Shown: piece after piece, positions 48,567 to 56,394 of the stretch
Layout of the letters: every line of letters starts with the position of its first letter
Numbering within the stretch: the stretch's first letter is position 1
DNA from: Candidatus Phosphoribacter hodrii
GTDB lineage: Bacteria; Actinomycetota; Actinomycetes; Actinomycetales; Dermatophilaceae
Direction: 5' to 3'
NCBI GenBank assembly: GCA_016707175.1
Contig: JADJIB010000002.1
Span: 682,001 to 746,000, forward strand
Length of the DNA stretch: 64,000 bases
The notes under the pieces: model-generated
What the model was told of the DNA's origin: nothing
Database searches by the model: none
Seen by the model: the letters and a program-made list of their open reading frames with translations, nothing else
Program-made: the position numbers and the translations under genes

Positions 48567-48862
48567 CGCAGCGGCCTCGCGTCGACTTCACGGTAGGACT
48601 GCGCCGACCTGCCCAGCGCGCCGGAGTGAGCCACCCAGGCGGCGCCGAGGTCCCTCAGCGACCGACCCCAGGGCTCGCCCGACGGTCGACCGCCACCTGT
48701 GACCGACGAGGGCGCTGGGGTGTGGTTGACGAAGGCCGGCAGGCAGGCGCCGATGGCCTCCAGGTCGCCAACCACCTGCGCTGGGGTGGGAAGTTCTGGG
48801 ACGCGTGCGGCGAGGGACGCCGCCACCTGGTCGAGGGATTCCGGGCACACCGAGAGGTACAC
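48563..48862 (-). CDS. Small helical protein, probable WXG100/EspC-like partner
   Basis: This 99-residue protein starts at a GTG (48862) with AAGGAG seven bases upstream: VYLSVCPESLDQVAASLAARVPELPTP. It ends in a helix, DLGAAWVAHSGALGRSAQSYREVD. Size, two predicted helices and pairing with a DUF1023 protein resemble small partners of type VII-type effectors. No exact WxG is present in the centre, so the family is uncertain. Confidence 0.65.
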   Translation of the reverse strand: MYLSVCPESLDQVAASLAARVPELPTPAQVVGDLEAIGACLPAFVNHTPAPSSVTGGGRPSGEPWGRSLRDLGAAWVAHSGALGRSAQSYREVDARPLR

Positions 48863-49011
48863 CGCTGGCTCCTTCCGCCATCGGCTCGACCACCCCAACC
48901 CTTGCCTGGACTGTAGGCGAAGCGGCGTCGACCCTGGTCGGCGTTATCCACAGGGAGCGGGCGCGCCGACCCCACTGGCGTCCACCGCCGACCCCACTGG
49001 CGCACAACGCA

Positions 49012-49049
49012 GTGCGTCCCGCCCGCTGAGATCAGCGGACGGGACGCAC
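49012..49049 (-). terminator. Terminator downstream of the LysM gene
   Basis: GTGCGTCCCGCCCGCTGA and TCAGCGGACGGGACGCAC pair over 18 bases with one C-A mismatch and a 2-base spacer; it lies about 75 bases past the LysM gene stop. The surrounding 260-base gap (48863-49123) shows no gene. It also has a consensus-like TTATCCACA at 48944-48952. Confidence 0.65.
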
Positions 49050-49123
49050 CAGACCCGAAAGGGGTCGATGCCACGGGGTCGAGGCGTGGCACCGTCATAG
49101 AGGCCCAGTCAGAGCAGGGCAGG

Positions 49124-49519
49124 TCAGGGCAGGCTGGGAACGACCAGACGCTGGCCGGCGTGAATGGCAGGGGTGTTGAGGCCGTTGGCCAGCTGAAGCT
49201 GGGCGACCCCTTCGGCGATCGACAACTCCGGCAACAGCGCCACGGCCAACTCCGAGAGGGTCTGTCCCGCCTGCACCGTCACCACCCGGCTCTCGACACC
49301 GACCGTGCGAGAGGCGCCGACGGCACCGGCGATGACGAGCAGCGCCACCACAGCGAGGACCAGCCCCAGGACCAATCGGCCCGCGTGGGTGAGCCGCAAC
49401 GGGGCCGGGCGGGTGGCCAACCTCCGCTCGGGGCCGGCAGGCGGCACCAGCCGCAGACGCGAGCGGTCGCGGGCCGGAGCGTGAAGCGGAACGACGTCCC
49501 AGGCGGCCAGTGCGCTCAT
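49124..49519 (-). CDS. LysM membrane protein divergent from lexA (ChiZ/DivS-like)
   Basis: The protein has 131 residues. A basic cytoplasmic tail is followed by one membrane helix (LVLGLVLAVVALLVIAGAVGAS) and a C-terminal LysM domain (VTVQAGQTLSELAVALLPELSIAEGVAQLQLANGLNTPAIHAGQRLVVPS), so it should bind peptidoglycan outside the membrane. The position, divergent from lexA over SOS boxes, matches Mycobacterium Rv2719c/ChiZ and Corynebacterium DivS, SOS-induced inhibitors of cell division. Function is inferred from synteny and topology. AGGAG precedes the ATG. Confidence 0.82.
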   Translation of the reverse strand: MSALAAWDVVPLHAPARDRSRLRLVPPAGPERRLATRPAPLRLTHAGRLVLGLVLAVVALLVIAGAVGASRTVGVESRVVTVQAGQTLSELAVALLPELSIAEGVAQLQLANGLNTPAIHAGQRLVVPSLP

Positions 49520-49578
49520 CGGGCTCTCCTTGTCGGTGCGGGGCTGCTTCGCTGCGGAACCAGCCGTGGGAAGGTCAG

Positions 49579-49663
49579 TCGAACGTGCGTCCGACAGAAC
49601 GTCTGTTCGATTTCTAGCACACTCGTTCGACAAAGTCGAGACACGCCTCGAACAGATGTTTGG
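49579..49663. promoter_or_regulatory. LexA (SOS) boxes between the LysM gene and lexA
   Basis: CAGAACGTCTGTTCGA (49595-49610) and TCGAACAGATGTTTGG (49648-49663) match the actinobacterial SOS box TCGAACNNNNGTTCGA with few changes. A weaker TCGAACGTGCGTCCGA lies at 49579-49594. They sit in the 293-base divergent gap, suiting LexA autoregulation and control of the LysM gene. Confidence 0.82.
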
Positions 49664-49812
49664 CACATGCGTCCGAACGGCATACCCTGTGTGCATGGAC
49701 GCAAGTCCATCAGTGACCACCGACAGGGGGTCCTGACCACCGGCCCACGAGCCCTCGTGAGCACGCGGCAGGCGCCCGGATCGTCCGTTCACATCAACCG
49801 GAGGTAGGAGCC

Positions 49813-50553
49813 ATGGCTGAGGTCACCGAGCTGCCCGAGCGCGAGGGCGACGGGCTCACCGTGCGGCAGCGGCGGGTTCTCGAGGTCATCCGCAACTCCG
49901 TCGACCGGCGCGGATACCCGCCGAGCCTGCGCGAGATCGGCGAAGCCGTCGGCCTCACCAGCCCGTCGAGCGTCGCCCACCAACTCGCCGCCCTGGAGCG
50001 CAAGGGCTACCTCCGCAAAGACCCCAACCGTCCCCGCGCGCTCGAGGTCGTCTCCCCCGACGCCAAGGCCAGCGACCGCGGTTACCGCGGCAGCAGCGGT
50101 ATGCCGCCCAGCAGCGCCGACGCGTGGGAGCACGGCGAGGCTCACGACACCGAGACCGACTCCGGCGACGCCCGTCCCGAGGCGTCCTACGTCCCCGTGG
50201 TCGGCCGCATCGCCGCCGGTGGGCCGATCCTTGCTGAGGAGGCCATCGAAGATGTCTTCCCCCTCCCCCGCCAGATCGTCGGCGAGGGGCAGTTGTTCCT
50301 GCTCAAGGTCGTCGGCGACTCGATGGTCGACGCGGCGATCTGCGACGGCGACTGGGTCGTCGTTCGGCAACAGCCGACGGCGGACAACGGCGACATCGTC
50401 GCGGCGATGATCGACGGCGAAGCCACCGTGAAGACCTTCCAGCGCAAGGCCGGCCGCGTCCTGCTCATCCCGCACAACGCGGCATACGAGCCGATCGACG
50501 GTCGCGATGCGAGCATCCTCGGCAAGGTGACCGCGGTCCTGCGCCGTATTTGA
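49813..50553 (+). CDS. lexA: SOS repressor LexA
   Basis: LexA represses DNA-damage genes and cleaves itself when RecA is activated. The 246-residue protein has an N-terminal winged helix (LTVRQRRVLEVIRNSVDRRGYPPSLREIGEAVGLTSPSSVAHQLAALE) and the cleavage site Ala-Gly in VVGRIAAGGPILAEE. The catalytic Ser (KVVGDSMVDAAICDGD) and Lys (ATVKTFQRKAGRVLLIPHNAAYEPI) follow. The linker between the domains (residues about 80-130) is long and acidic and contains an octamer-encoded GMPPSS. GGTAGGAG precedes the ATG. Confidence 0.95.
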   Translation: MAEVTELPEREGDGLTVRQRRVLEVIRNSVDRRGYPPSLREIGEAVGLTSPSSVAHQLAALERKGYLRKDPNRPRALEVVSPDAKASDRGYRGSSGMPPSSADAWEHGEAHDTETDSGDARPEASYVPVVGRIAAGGPILAEEAIEDVFPLPRQIVGEGQLFLLKVVGDSMVDAAICDGDWVVVRQQPTADNGDIVAAMIDGEATVKTFQRKAGRVLLIPHNAAYEPIDGRDASILGKVTAVLRRI

Positions 50554-50590
50554 GTGTCGGCGCCAGGAGCGCCCCTGAGATGCTGAGGCG

Positions 50591-51400
50591 ATGACCACCC
50601 GGCTGCCGTTTGCCAGTTACCTCGATCACCTCCGGATCGAATCCGAGGCCTTCGCCGTCGCCCTGACGGATGTCCCCGATGACCGACAGGTGCCGACCTG
50701 CCCCGACTGGACGGCGCTGGACCTCGCCCATCACCTCACCGAAGTCCAGTCCTTCTGGGCCGCCGTCGTGAGCGGTCCGCTGTTGACCGACGAGGCCGCC
50801 GAGGACGTGGCCAAACCTGCCCCCGCTGCCTCGGTGCCGGCCCAACTCAAGGACCTGCGAGCGGCGAGCGCTCGTCTCGCGGCCGCCCTGGCCACCACCC
50901 CTGCGGACACGCCCGCCTGGACCTGGTCCACGGAGCAGACCGTCGGGTTCACCTTCCGACGCCAGGCCCACGAGGCCCTCGTCCACCGCCTCGACGCCCA
51001 ACTCACCGCCGGCCTGCGCACTCCCGTGGATCCTGCGCTCGCGACCGATGGGGTCGACGAGGCGCTGCGGGTGATGTTCGGCGGCTGCCCCCCGTGGGGT
51101 CAGATCACGCCCGTCGCCGGCCCCACGGTCCGGCTGGTCACGAGCGACACAGGGGCCTCGTGGCTGATCTCGCCGGCCCGCTTCACCGGCACCGACCCGG
51201 ACGGCACCGCCTATGACGACCCCGACATCGTTGTGGCAGAGTCGGATTCAGGGGGCGACGTCGCGGCAACGATCACCGGGACCGCCGAAGACCTGCTGTG
51301 CTGGCTCTGGAAGCGCCCCACCGTCGGGACGCTCTCCCACACGGGCGACGAGTCGGCCCTCGCTGCGATCAGCCAGGTGGTCGCCCAACCCATCAACTGA
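50591..51400 (+). CDS. Maleylpyruvate isomerase family mycothiol-dependent enzyme
   Basis: This 269-residue protein of the DinB/MDMPI fold has an N-terminal four-helix bundle (FASYLDHLRIESEAFAVAL, CPDWTALDLAHHLTEVQSFWAAVV, TFRRQAHEALVHRLDAQLTAG). The His-Glu-His-type metal ligands are in LAHHLTE and AHEALVHR. A C-terminal SCP2-like domain follows (residues about 150-269). Such enzymes use mycothiol; the substrate is unknown. The stop overlaps the end of the convergent sir2 gene by 8 bases. Confidence 0.86.
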   Translation: MTTRLPFASYLDHLRIESEAFAVALTDVPDDRQVPTCPDWTALDLAHHLTEVQSFWAAVVSGPLLTDEAAEDVAKPAPAASVPAQLKDLRAASARLAAALATTPADTPAWTWSTEQTVGFTFRRQAHEALVHRLDAQLTAGLRTPVDPALATDGVDEALRVMFGGCPPWGQITPVAGPTVRLVTSDTGASWLISPARFTGTDPDGTAYDDPDIVVAESDSGGDVAATITGTAEDLLCWLWKRPTVGTLSHTGDESALAAISQVVAQPIN

Positions 51401-52283
51401 GCGCCGCGACCAACCGGCCGAGCGTGGGAGCAAGCGGTTCGTCCAGCCGCAGGGTCGCCTGCGCATCTCCTCGGGTCACGCCGTGGGTGACGATGGCCAC
51501 GGGTATGCCGCGTGCCGCCGCCCGCCGCACGAATCGGTAGCCCGACATCACCGCCAAGGACGAGCCGAGGACGAGGACCGACCGGCTGGCGTCCAGCGCG
51601 TCGAAGCAGCGCTGGACCCGCTCGCGCGGCACCGACTCCCCGAAGAACACCACGTCGGGCTTGAGGGTGTCGGCGCCGCACACCAGACAGGTCGGCGGGT
51701 GGAATGCCTCGACGACCTCGTCGGCCAGGACGATGTCTCCGTCGGGCCGGATCTGGCTGCTCACCTGGGAGCCGTCCGCAGCAGCGTGCCGCGCATGATC
51801 GACGAACCCGGGGTTGGCCACGGCCAGCCGCTCCTGGACCTCGTGCCGAGCACTGCGATCGGTGCACGTGAGGCAGACGACGTGTGCAAGCGATCCATGC
51901 AACTCGACGACGTCGGCCGAGCCGGCACTCTGGTGCAGCCCGTCGACGTTCTGGGTGACCAGAGCCTCAAAGAGACCGAGGTCGCCCAGCCGCGCGAGTG
52001 ACCGATGCCCATCGTTGGGCGAAGCCGCCCGGAAGCGTTGCCAGCCGACATAGGACCTCGCCCAATACCTCTGGCGGGCAGCGCTGGACCCAACGAACTC
52101 ACCGAACTGCATCGGCATCACCCGACGGACCCCGTCCCTCCCTCGGTAGTCGGGGATCCCGGAGTCGGTCGACAACCCTGCCCCAGTGAGGACGAACACG
52201 CCCCCGGCGCCGACCTGCGACACCAAGCCGGCCAGCACGTCCGGGTCCTGGCTCGCCTGCGTGGCGGGCGCGGCATACGACAT
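51393..52283 (-). CDS. Sir2-family NAD-dependent protein deacylase
   Basis: This 296-residue sirtuin has GGVFVLTGAGLSTDSGIPDYRGRDG (NAD loop), LVTQNVDGLHQSAGSADVVELHGSL (catalytic His in LHGS) and two Cys pairs for zinc (VVCLTC... and CLVCGAD). KPDVVFFGESVPRERVQRCFDAL and VLGSSLAVMSGYRFVRRAAARGIPVAIV complete the Rossmann fold. It probably removes acyl groups from lysines. The divergent gap to the LysR gene holds a degenerate octamer hairpin. Confidence 0.92.
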   Translation of the reverse strand: MSYAAPATQASQDPDVLAGLVSQVGAGGVFVLTGAGLSTDSGIPDYRGRDGVRRVMPMQFGEFVGSSAARQRYWARSYVGWQRFRAASPNDGHRSLARLGDLGLFEALVTQNVDGLHQSAGSADVVELHGSLAHVVCLTCTDRSARHEVQERLAVANPGFVDHARHAAADGSQVSSQIRPDGDIVLADEVVEAFHPPTCLVCGADTLKPDVVFFGESVPRERVQRCFDALDASRSVLVLGSSLAVMSGYRFVRRAAARGIPVAIVTHGVTRGDAQATLRLDEPLAPTLGRLVAALS

Positions 52284-52409
52284 GCCCGCAGTATGCCGCC
52301 CTCCCGGACTCGCGCGCCGACCACGGCGACCGAGCGGAACCGGCGCGCCCGACCCCCACCGGGGATGCGACGACTGTCATTACCTACCGGGTGGTTCTGT
52401 ACCTTCGTG

Positions 52410-52424
52410 ATAACTCGCGGTTAT
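52410..52424 (+). promoter_or_regulatory. LysR-type operator overlapping the lysR promoter
   Basis: ATAACTCGCGGTTAT fits the T-N11-A dyad of LysR-type regulators (ATAAC-N5-GTTAT) and abuts a -10-like TATGAT (52422-52427) seven bases before the ATG. Autoregulation and a leaderless message are inferred. Confidence 0.6.
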
Positions 52425-52433
52425 GATTGCGCC

Positions 52434-53360
52434 ATGATCGATGCCGCCGGCCTTCGGGTGATGAAGGCCATTGCCGACGAGGGCAGCTTCACCGCTGCGG
52501 CCACGTCGCTGGGGTTCACCCAGCCCGCCATCTCGCAGATGGTCCGCCGTCTGGAACAGCGCACGGGCACGGCGCTCGTGGAGCGGCTCGGACGCAACGT
52601 GCGCCTCACCGAAGCCGGCGAAGTCCTGGCCCGGCACGCCGTCACCGTCCTGGCGGCCCTCGATGCCGCAGAGGAGGAGGTCGCGGCGATCGCCGGCCTG
52701 CGCTCCGGGAGGGTGCGGCTCATGGCGTTCCCCTCGTCGTCAGCGTCGCTTGTGCCGCGCGCCTTGGCGCTGCTCAAGAAGCGCTACCCCGAGGTGTCCG
52801 TGCGTTTCTCCGAGGGCGAGCCGCCCGAATCGCTAGCCGCGCTGCGCGCTGGCGACTGCGATCTGGCCGTCGCGTTCGCCTACGAGGGCACCGACGTCGG
52901 CCGCGGCGAAGACCTCGATCCCTTCATCATCCGGCCACTCATGGACGACGAGGTCCGCCTCGCCATGCCGCCGGACCACCCGTTGGCCGCTCAATCGGTC
53001 ATCAACCTCGCCGATGTCGCCGACGACCCGTGGATCGCCGGCTGCCCGCGCTGCCGAGGTCACCTGGTCACGCTGGCTCACGGCGCAGGGTTCTCCCCCA
53101 ACGTCGCCTTCGAGACCGAGGACTACGTCGCCGTCCTCGGGTTGGTGCGCGCCGGCCTCGGGGTTGCGCTCGTCCCCGACCTCATCCTCGAAGCCGCCCA
53201 CGAGGACGGCATCGTCGCCCGGCCGCTCAGCCCGCCGTCCCGCCGCCAGATCCACGCGGTGACGACCGAGGATCTGCAGCGGGTCCCGGCCGTCGCCGCC
53301 ACGCTCGAGGCACTGGAAGAGAGCGCCCGCTCCCGCGCCAAGGTCCCCGTGCGTTCCTAG
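52434..53360 (+). CDS. LysR-family transcriptional regulator
   Basis: This 308-residue protein has an N-terminal winged helix-turn-helix (AGLRVMKAIADEGSFTAAATSLGFTQPAISQMVRRLEQRTGTALVERLGRNVRLTEAG) and a periplasmic-binding-like effector domain (SGRVRLMAFPSSSASLVPRALALLKKRYPEVSVRF..., VRAGLGVALVPDLILE). The start at 52434 gives the standard LysR N-terminus. A dyad lies just upstream and a similar one precedes the next gene, so both may be targets. The effector is unknown. Confidence 0.92.
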   Translation: MIDAAGLRVMKAIADEGSFTAAATSLGFTQPAISQMVRRLEQRTGTALVERLGRNVRLTEAGEVLARHAVTVLAALDAAEEEVAAIAGLRSGRVRLMAFPSSSASLVPRALALLKKRYPEVSVRFSEGEPPESLAALRAGDCDLAVAFAYEGTDVGRGEDLDPFIIRPLMDDEVRLAMPPDHPLAAQSVINLADVADDPWIAGCPRCRGHLVTLAHGAGFSPNVAFETEDYVAVLGLVRAGLGVALVPDLILEAAHEDGIVARPLSPPSRRQIHAVTTEDLQRVPAVAATLEALEESARSRAKVPVRS

Positions 53361-53402
53361 GGTGCAGCGGCGGCCCGGCTGTCCACATCGCGGGCACGTC
53401 AC

Positions 53403-53417
53403 ATAAGGAACCCTTAT
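53403..53417 (+). promoter_or_regulatory. Second T-N11-A dyad, upstream of the DUF4395 gene
   Basis: ATAAGGAACCCTTAT is a palindrome with the same 15-bp T-N11-A geometry as the dyad before the LysR gene. A CATAAT (53424-53429) lies seven bases before the ATG, again suggesting a leaderless transcript. Confidence 0.58.
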
Positions 53418-53436
53418 TCGTTCCATAATCAATGAC

Positions 53437-53961
53437 ATGGATCTTCGCCCTGGGTTCCCCACTGTCGTCGACGAGGTCACCGTTCGCCTGATCGCGAGCG
53501 TTGTGCTCGTGATCGGCATCGTCGCCCTCGTCTCGGGGGCCTGGTGGCTGTACGCCGTCCTCGCCGCCGACTTCATCCTGCGCAGTGTCTTCGGGCCGAG
53601 GTTGAGCCCGATCGCCCAGGTCGTGCTGCGCACGATTCGGCCTCGCGTGCCGGCTGCGGGCCGCCCGACGCCTGGAGCCCCCAAGCGGTTCGCGGCGAGC
53701 ATCGGTGCTGTCCTGACGTCGGCCGCGACGATCCTGGCCATCCTCCACGCGACGAGCGGATCGGCCGCTGCGGGGACCGCCGTCTTCGCCATCGGCGCGA
53801 TCATGGTCGTCTTTCCCGCGTTGGAGTCAGCGGCCGGGCTGTGCGTCGGGTGTGTCATCTTCGCTCAGCTGATCCGGCTCGGCCTGGTGCCGGAGCGCAT
53901 CTGCCTGGAGTGCGCCGACATCACCCGCCGGACGGCTGTGGCCTCTGGCCAGCCTGCCTGA
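53437..53961 (+). CDS. DUF4395 membrane protein
   Basis: This 174-residue protein has four hydrophobic segments (residues about 15-50, 85-102, 108-125) and begins MDLRPGFPTVVDEVTVRLIASVVL. CVGC (LCVGCVIFAQLIRLGLV) and CLEC motifs lie near the C-terminus. DUF4395 proteins are often found next to thioredoxin-like or rhodanese genes, so a thiol role is possible but unproven. The stop directly abuts the convergent comEC gene. Confidence 0.82.
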   Translation: MDLRPGFPTVVDEVTVRLIASVVLVIGIVALVSGAWWLYAVLAADFILRSVFGPRLSPIAQVVLRTIRPRVPAAGRPTPGAPKRFAASIGAVLTSAATILAILHATSGSAAAGTAVFAIGAIMVVFPALESAAGLCVGCVIFAQLIRLGLVPERICLECADITRRTAVASGQPA

Positions 53962-56394
53962 TCACGGGCCGCGAGTGGCCACCATGAGTGAGCCTCCGCT
54001 CGGCCGACCGACCGCGATGTCCCCGTCGACGTCGGTCCGCAGGATCTGAAAGCCTCGACTGCGCAGGTCGGTGAGCGTGGACGGCGCGGGATGGCCGTAG
54101 TCGTTCTCCGCCCCCACACTGATCACCGCGACGGCACCGGGAAGCGCGTCAAGCACGGCTGGGTCGATGTTGGCCGACCCATGATGGGCCACCTTGACAA
54201 CATCGACCTCCCAGCCTGGCACTTGCGGATCTCGACGGATCGCCGCACCGACAGCCCGGGCAGCCTCCCGCTCAATGTCGCCCAGCAGCACCACGTGGAC
54301 ACCCTTGACGTCGGCGGTCATGACGACCGACCCGTTGTTGGGGATCGATCCCTCGTGCAGGACTCGGGCGGGCCACCACACCCGCGCCGTGATCCCTGGC
54401 CACTCCAGCCGATCTCCGGCGAAGAGCGGCTTGACCGCAACCCCGGCGGCCCGGGCCCAGTCGCCGACGGCTCCCACCTGGAAGAGCGGGTCTTGCACCG
54501 CAGAGGTGAGGATCTCGCGCACCTCCCGGCCCCGAAGCGCCCCAGGCAGGCCGTTGACGTGGTCGGCATGGAAGTGGGTGAGGATCACGGCGTCGAGGAC
54601 TCGCACGTCCAGTCGGCGCAGACAGCCGTCGATCACTGCCGGGTCCAGCCCGGCGTCGACGAGCACGGCATGCCCGGCAGACGTGGACAGGACAATGCCG
54701 TCGCCCTGCCCGACGTCGCAGGCCACCAGGGACCAGCCAGCCATCGGCCACCCGACGTTCCGCGTCGGGACGGCCGCGGCGGTGGTCACCGCGATGATCG
54801 CCAGACCCGCAAGAGGGCGCTGCAGCAGGCGGAAGCGCAGCCACGGAGCAGTAACGAGCCCGAGCACCGACAAGCCACCGAGCAGTAGGGCACCAGGCGG
54901 CCCGGCCGGCCACGGAAGGCTGCCGAACGGCATACTCGCGGCCACGCGGGCCACACCCGCGATGGCGAGAGTCGGGATCGCAGCCAGCCACGCGAGCCAC
55001 GCGGCGGCATCCACCCAGATCACGGAAACGACGGCTGTCGCCACGCCGAGGATCGTGGCCGGCGCGACGAACGGTGCGGCGACCAGGTTGGCCGGAACCG
55101 CCACCAGAGAGACCGAGGCCTGCAGGAGGACGACGACCGGGGCACACATGACTTGGGCAGCCAGTGGCACGGCCAGGGTCGGTCCCGCGCGGGCCAACCG
55201 CTCAGGCAGCAGCCGCCCCAATCGTTCGCCCCAGGGACGAGCGAGGATCAGCAGCCCGAGCGTGGCCAGCACCGACAACGCGAATCCGTAGGCCCGGGCG
55301 AGCCACGGGTCCCAACACAGCAGGACGACGATCGAGGCAGCGAGCGCCGGCACGCCAGCGCGGCGACGGGAGGCACTCAAACCGACGAGCCCAACCACCC
55401 CCATGACGGCCGCTCGCACGACGCTCGGCTCCGGACGCGCCAACACCACGAAGCCAGCCAGGACGACGACTGCGAGGACCGGTCGCCATCGACGCCGGAC
55501 TCCCGCAAGTCGCGCGGCTCCGATGGCCGCGGCCAGGACAATGGCCACGTTCGAGCCGCTCACCGCGGACAGGTGCGACATGCCGGTGACGGTCATCGCT
55601 TCGGACAGGTCGACGGGTGTCGCCGACGTGTCCCCGATGACCAACGCGGGGACGAGGCCCGCAGCATCCGGAGGGAGCCGCGCCGTGGCCTCGCGGAACC
55701 GACCCCGGACGTATGCCGCCCCCCTCGCCACCGGCGGCGCCTCGGCGGTGAGCTCCGGCGGCCCCGTGGCCCGAAGGATGGCGACGACATCGTCCCCCGC
55801 TTCGGCGGGAGCCAGCCGCCCTCGGGCCCGGAAGCCCTCCTGCCACTGCAGCCCGACCCAATCGACGCCACCGATGACCAGCACGGGGGCGTCGACCTGG
55901 CTGGTGGCGCCGCGAGCAGTGACCCGAACGATCCTGGCCCGCAGGACGACCATCTCGGCCTCGCCCGACCGATCCTCCCTCGCCCGCACCCGGCGAGGGT
56001 CGCTGTCCGCCACCGCCTCGACGACGACGCTGGCCCGGTCGCCCGCCCAGGTCAGCAGCGACCCGGCACTGCGAATCGAGTCGTGGCCGGCCAAACACGT
56101 CGTCGTCAGCGCGACGGACGCGCAGGTGAGGGCCAACACCGCGGTTCTCGTCTGCCGCCCATCCCCAGGGCTCGCGTGCAAGCGACGCATTCGGTGCAGG
56201 GCAACCGCGGCACCAAAGCCTGAGACGACAGCGACGCCGATGACGATCCCGGTGGCCGATCCACTCCATTGCAGGATGACAACGACCACCCAGGCGACGA
56301 GGGCCGGCAACAGCAGGCGCAGATCCACAAAGCGCTCGGCCTCGCCACCGACGCGCCCCGACGCGCTGGCCCCTGACGGATCGACGGCGCTCAC
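53962..56394 (-). CDS. comEC: ComEC/Rec2 competence membrane channel
   Basis: ComEC carries single-stranded DNA across the membrane during natural transformation. The 810-residue protein has N-terminal helices and a DUF4131-type soluble part (residues about 60-230). A ComEC core of about eight helices follows (MTVTGMSHLSAVSGSNVAIVLAA...). The C-terminal metallo-beta-lactamase domain has SLVACDVGQGDGIVLS, VILTHFHADHVNGLPG and KVAHHGSANIDP. All canonical metal ligands are visible, so the nuclease-like domain looks intact. It overlaps comEA (ATGA). Confidence 0.93.
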   Translation of the reverse strand: MSAVDPSGASASGRVGGEAERFVDLRLLLPALVAWVVVVILQWSGSATGIVIGVAVVSGFGAAVALHRMRRLHASPGDGRQTRTAVLALTCASVALTTTCLAGHDSIRSAGSLLTWAGDRASVVVEAVADSDPRRVRAREDRSGEAEMVVLRARIVRVTARGATSQVDAPVLVIGGVDWVGLQWQEGFRARGRLAPAEAGDDVVAILRATGPPELTAEAPPVARGAAYVRGRFREATARLPPDAAGLVPALVIGDTSATPVDLSEAMTVTGMSHLSAVSGSNVAIVLAAAIGAARLAGVRRRWRPVLAVVVLAGFVVLARPEPSVVRAAVMGVVGLVGLSASRRRAGVPALAASIVVLLCWDPWLARAYGFALSVLATLGLLILARPWGERLGRLLPERLARAGPTLAVPLAAQVMCAPVVVLLQASVSLVAVPANLVAAPFVAPATILGVATAVVSVIWVDAAAWLAWLAAIPTLAIAGVARVAASMPFGSLPWPAGPPGALLLGGLSVLGLVTAPWLRFRLLQRPLAGLAIIAVTTAAAVPTRNVGWPMAGWSLVACDVGQGDGIVLSTSAGHAVLVDAGLDPAVIDGCLRRLDVRVLDAVILTHFHADHVNGLPGALRGREVREILTSAVQDPLFQVGAVGDWARAAGVAVKPLFAGDRLEWPGITARVWWPARVLHEGSIPNNGSVVMTADVKGVHVVLLGDIEREAARAVGAAIRRDPQVPGWEVDVVKVAHHGSANIDPAVLDALPGAVAVISVGAENDYGHPAPSTLTDLRSRGFQILRTDVDGDIAVGRPSGGSLMVATRGP

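Noticed and set aside
17948..52308. Octamer hairpins as insertion-sequence ends or transposon remnants
   Set aside because: No transposase, target duplication or larger repeat surrounds any copy.
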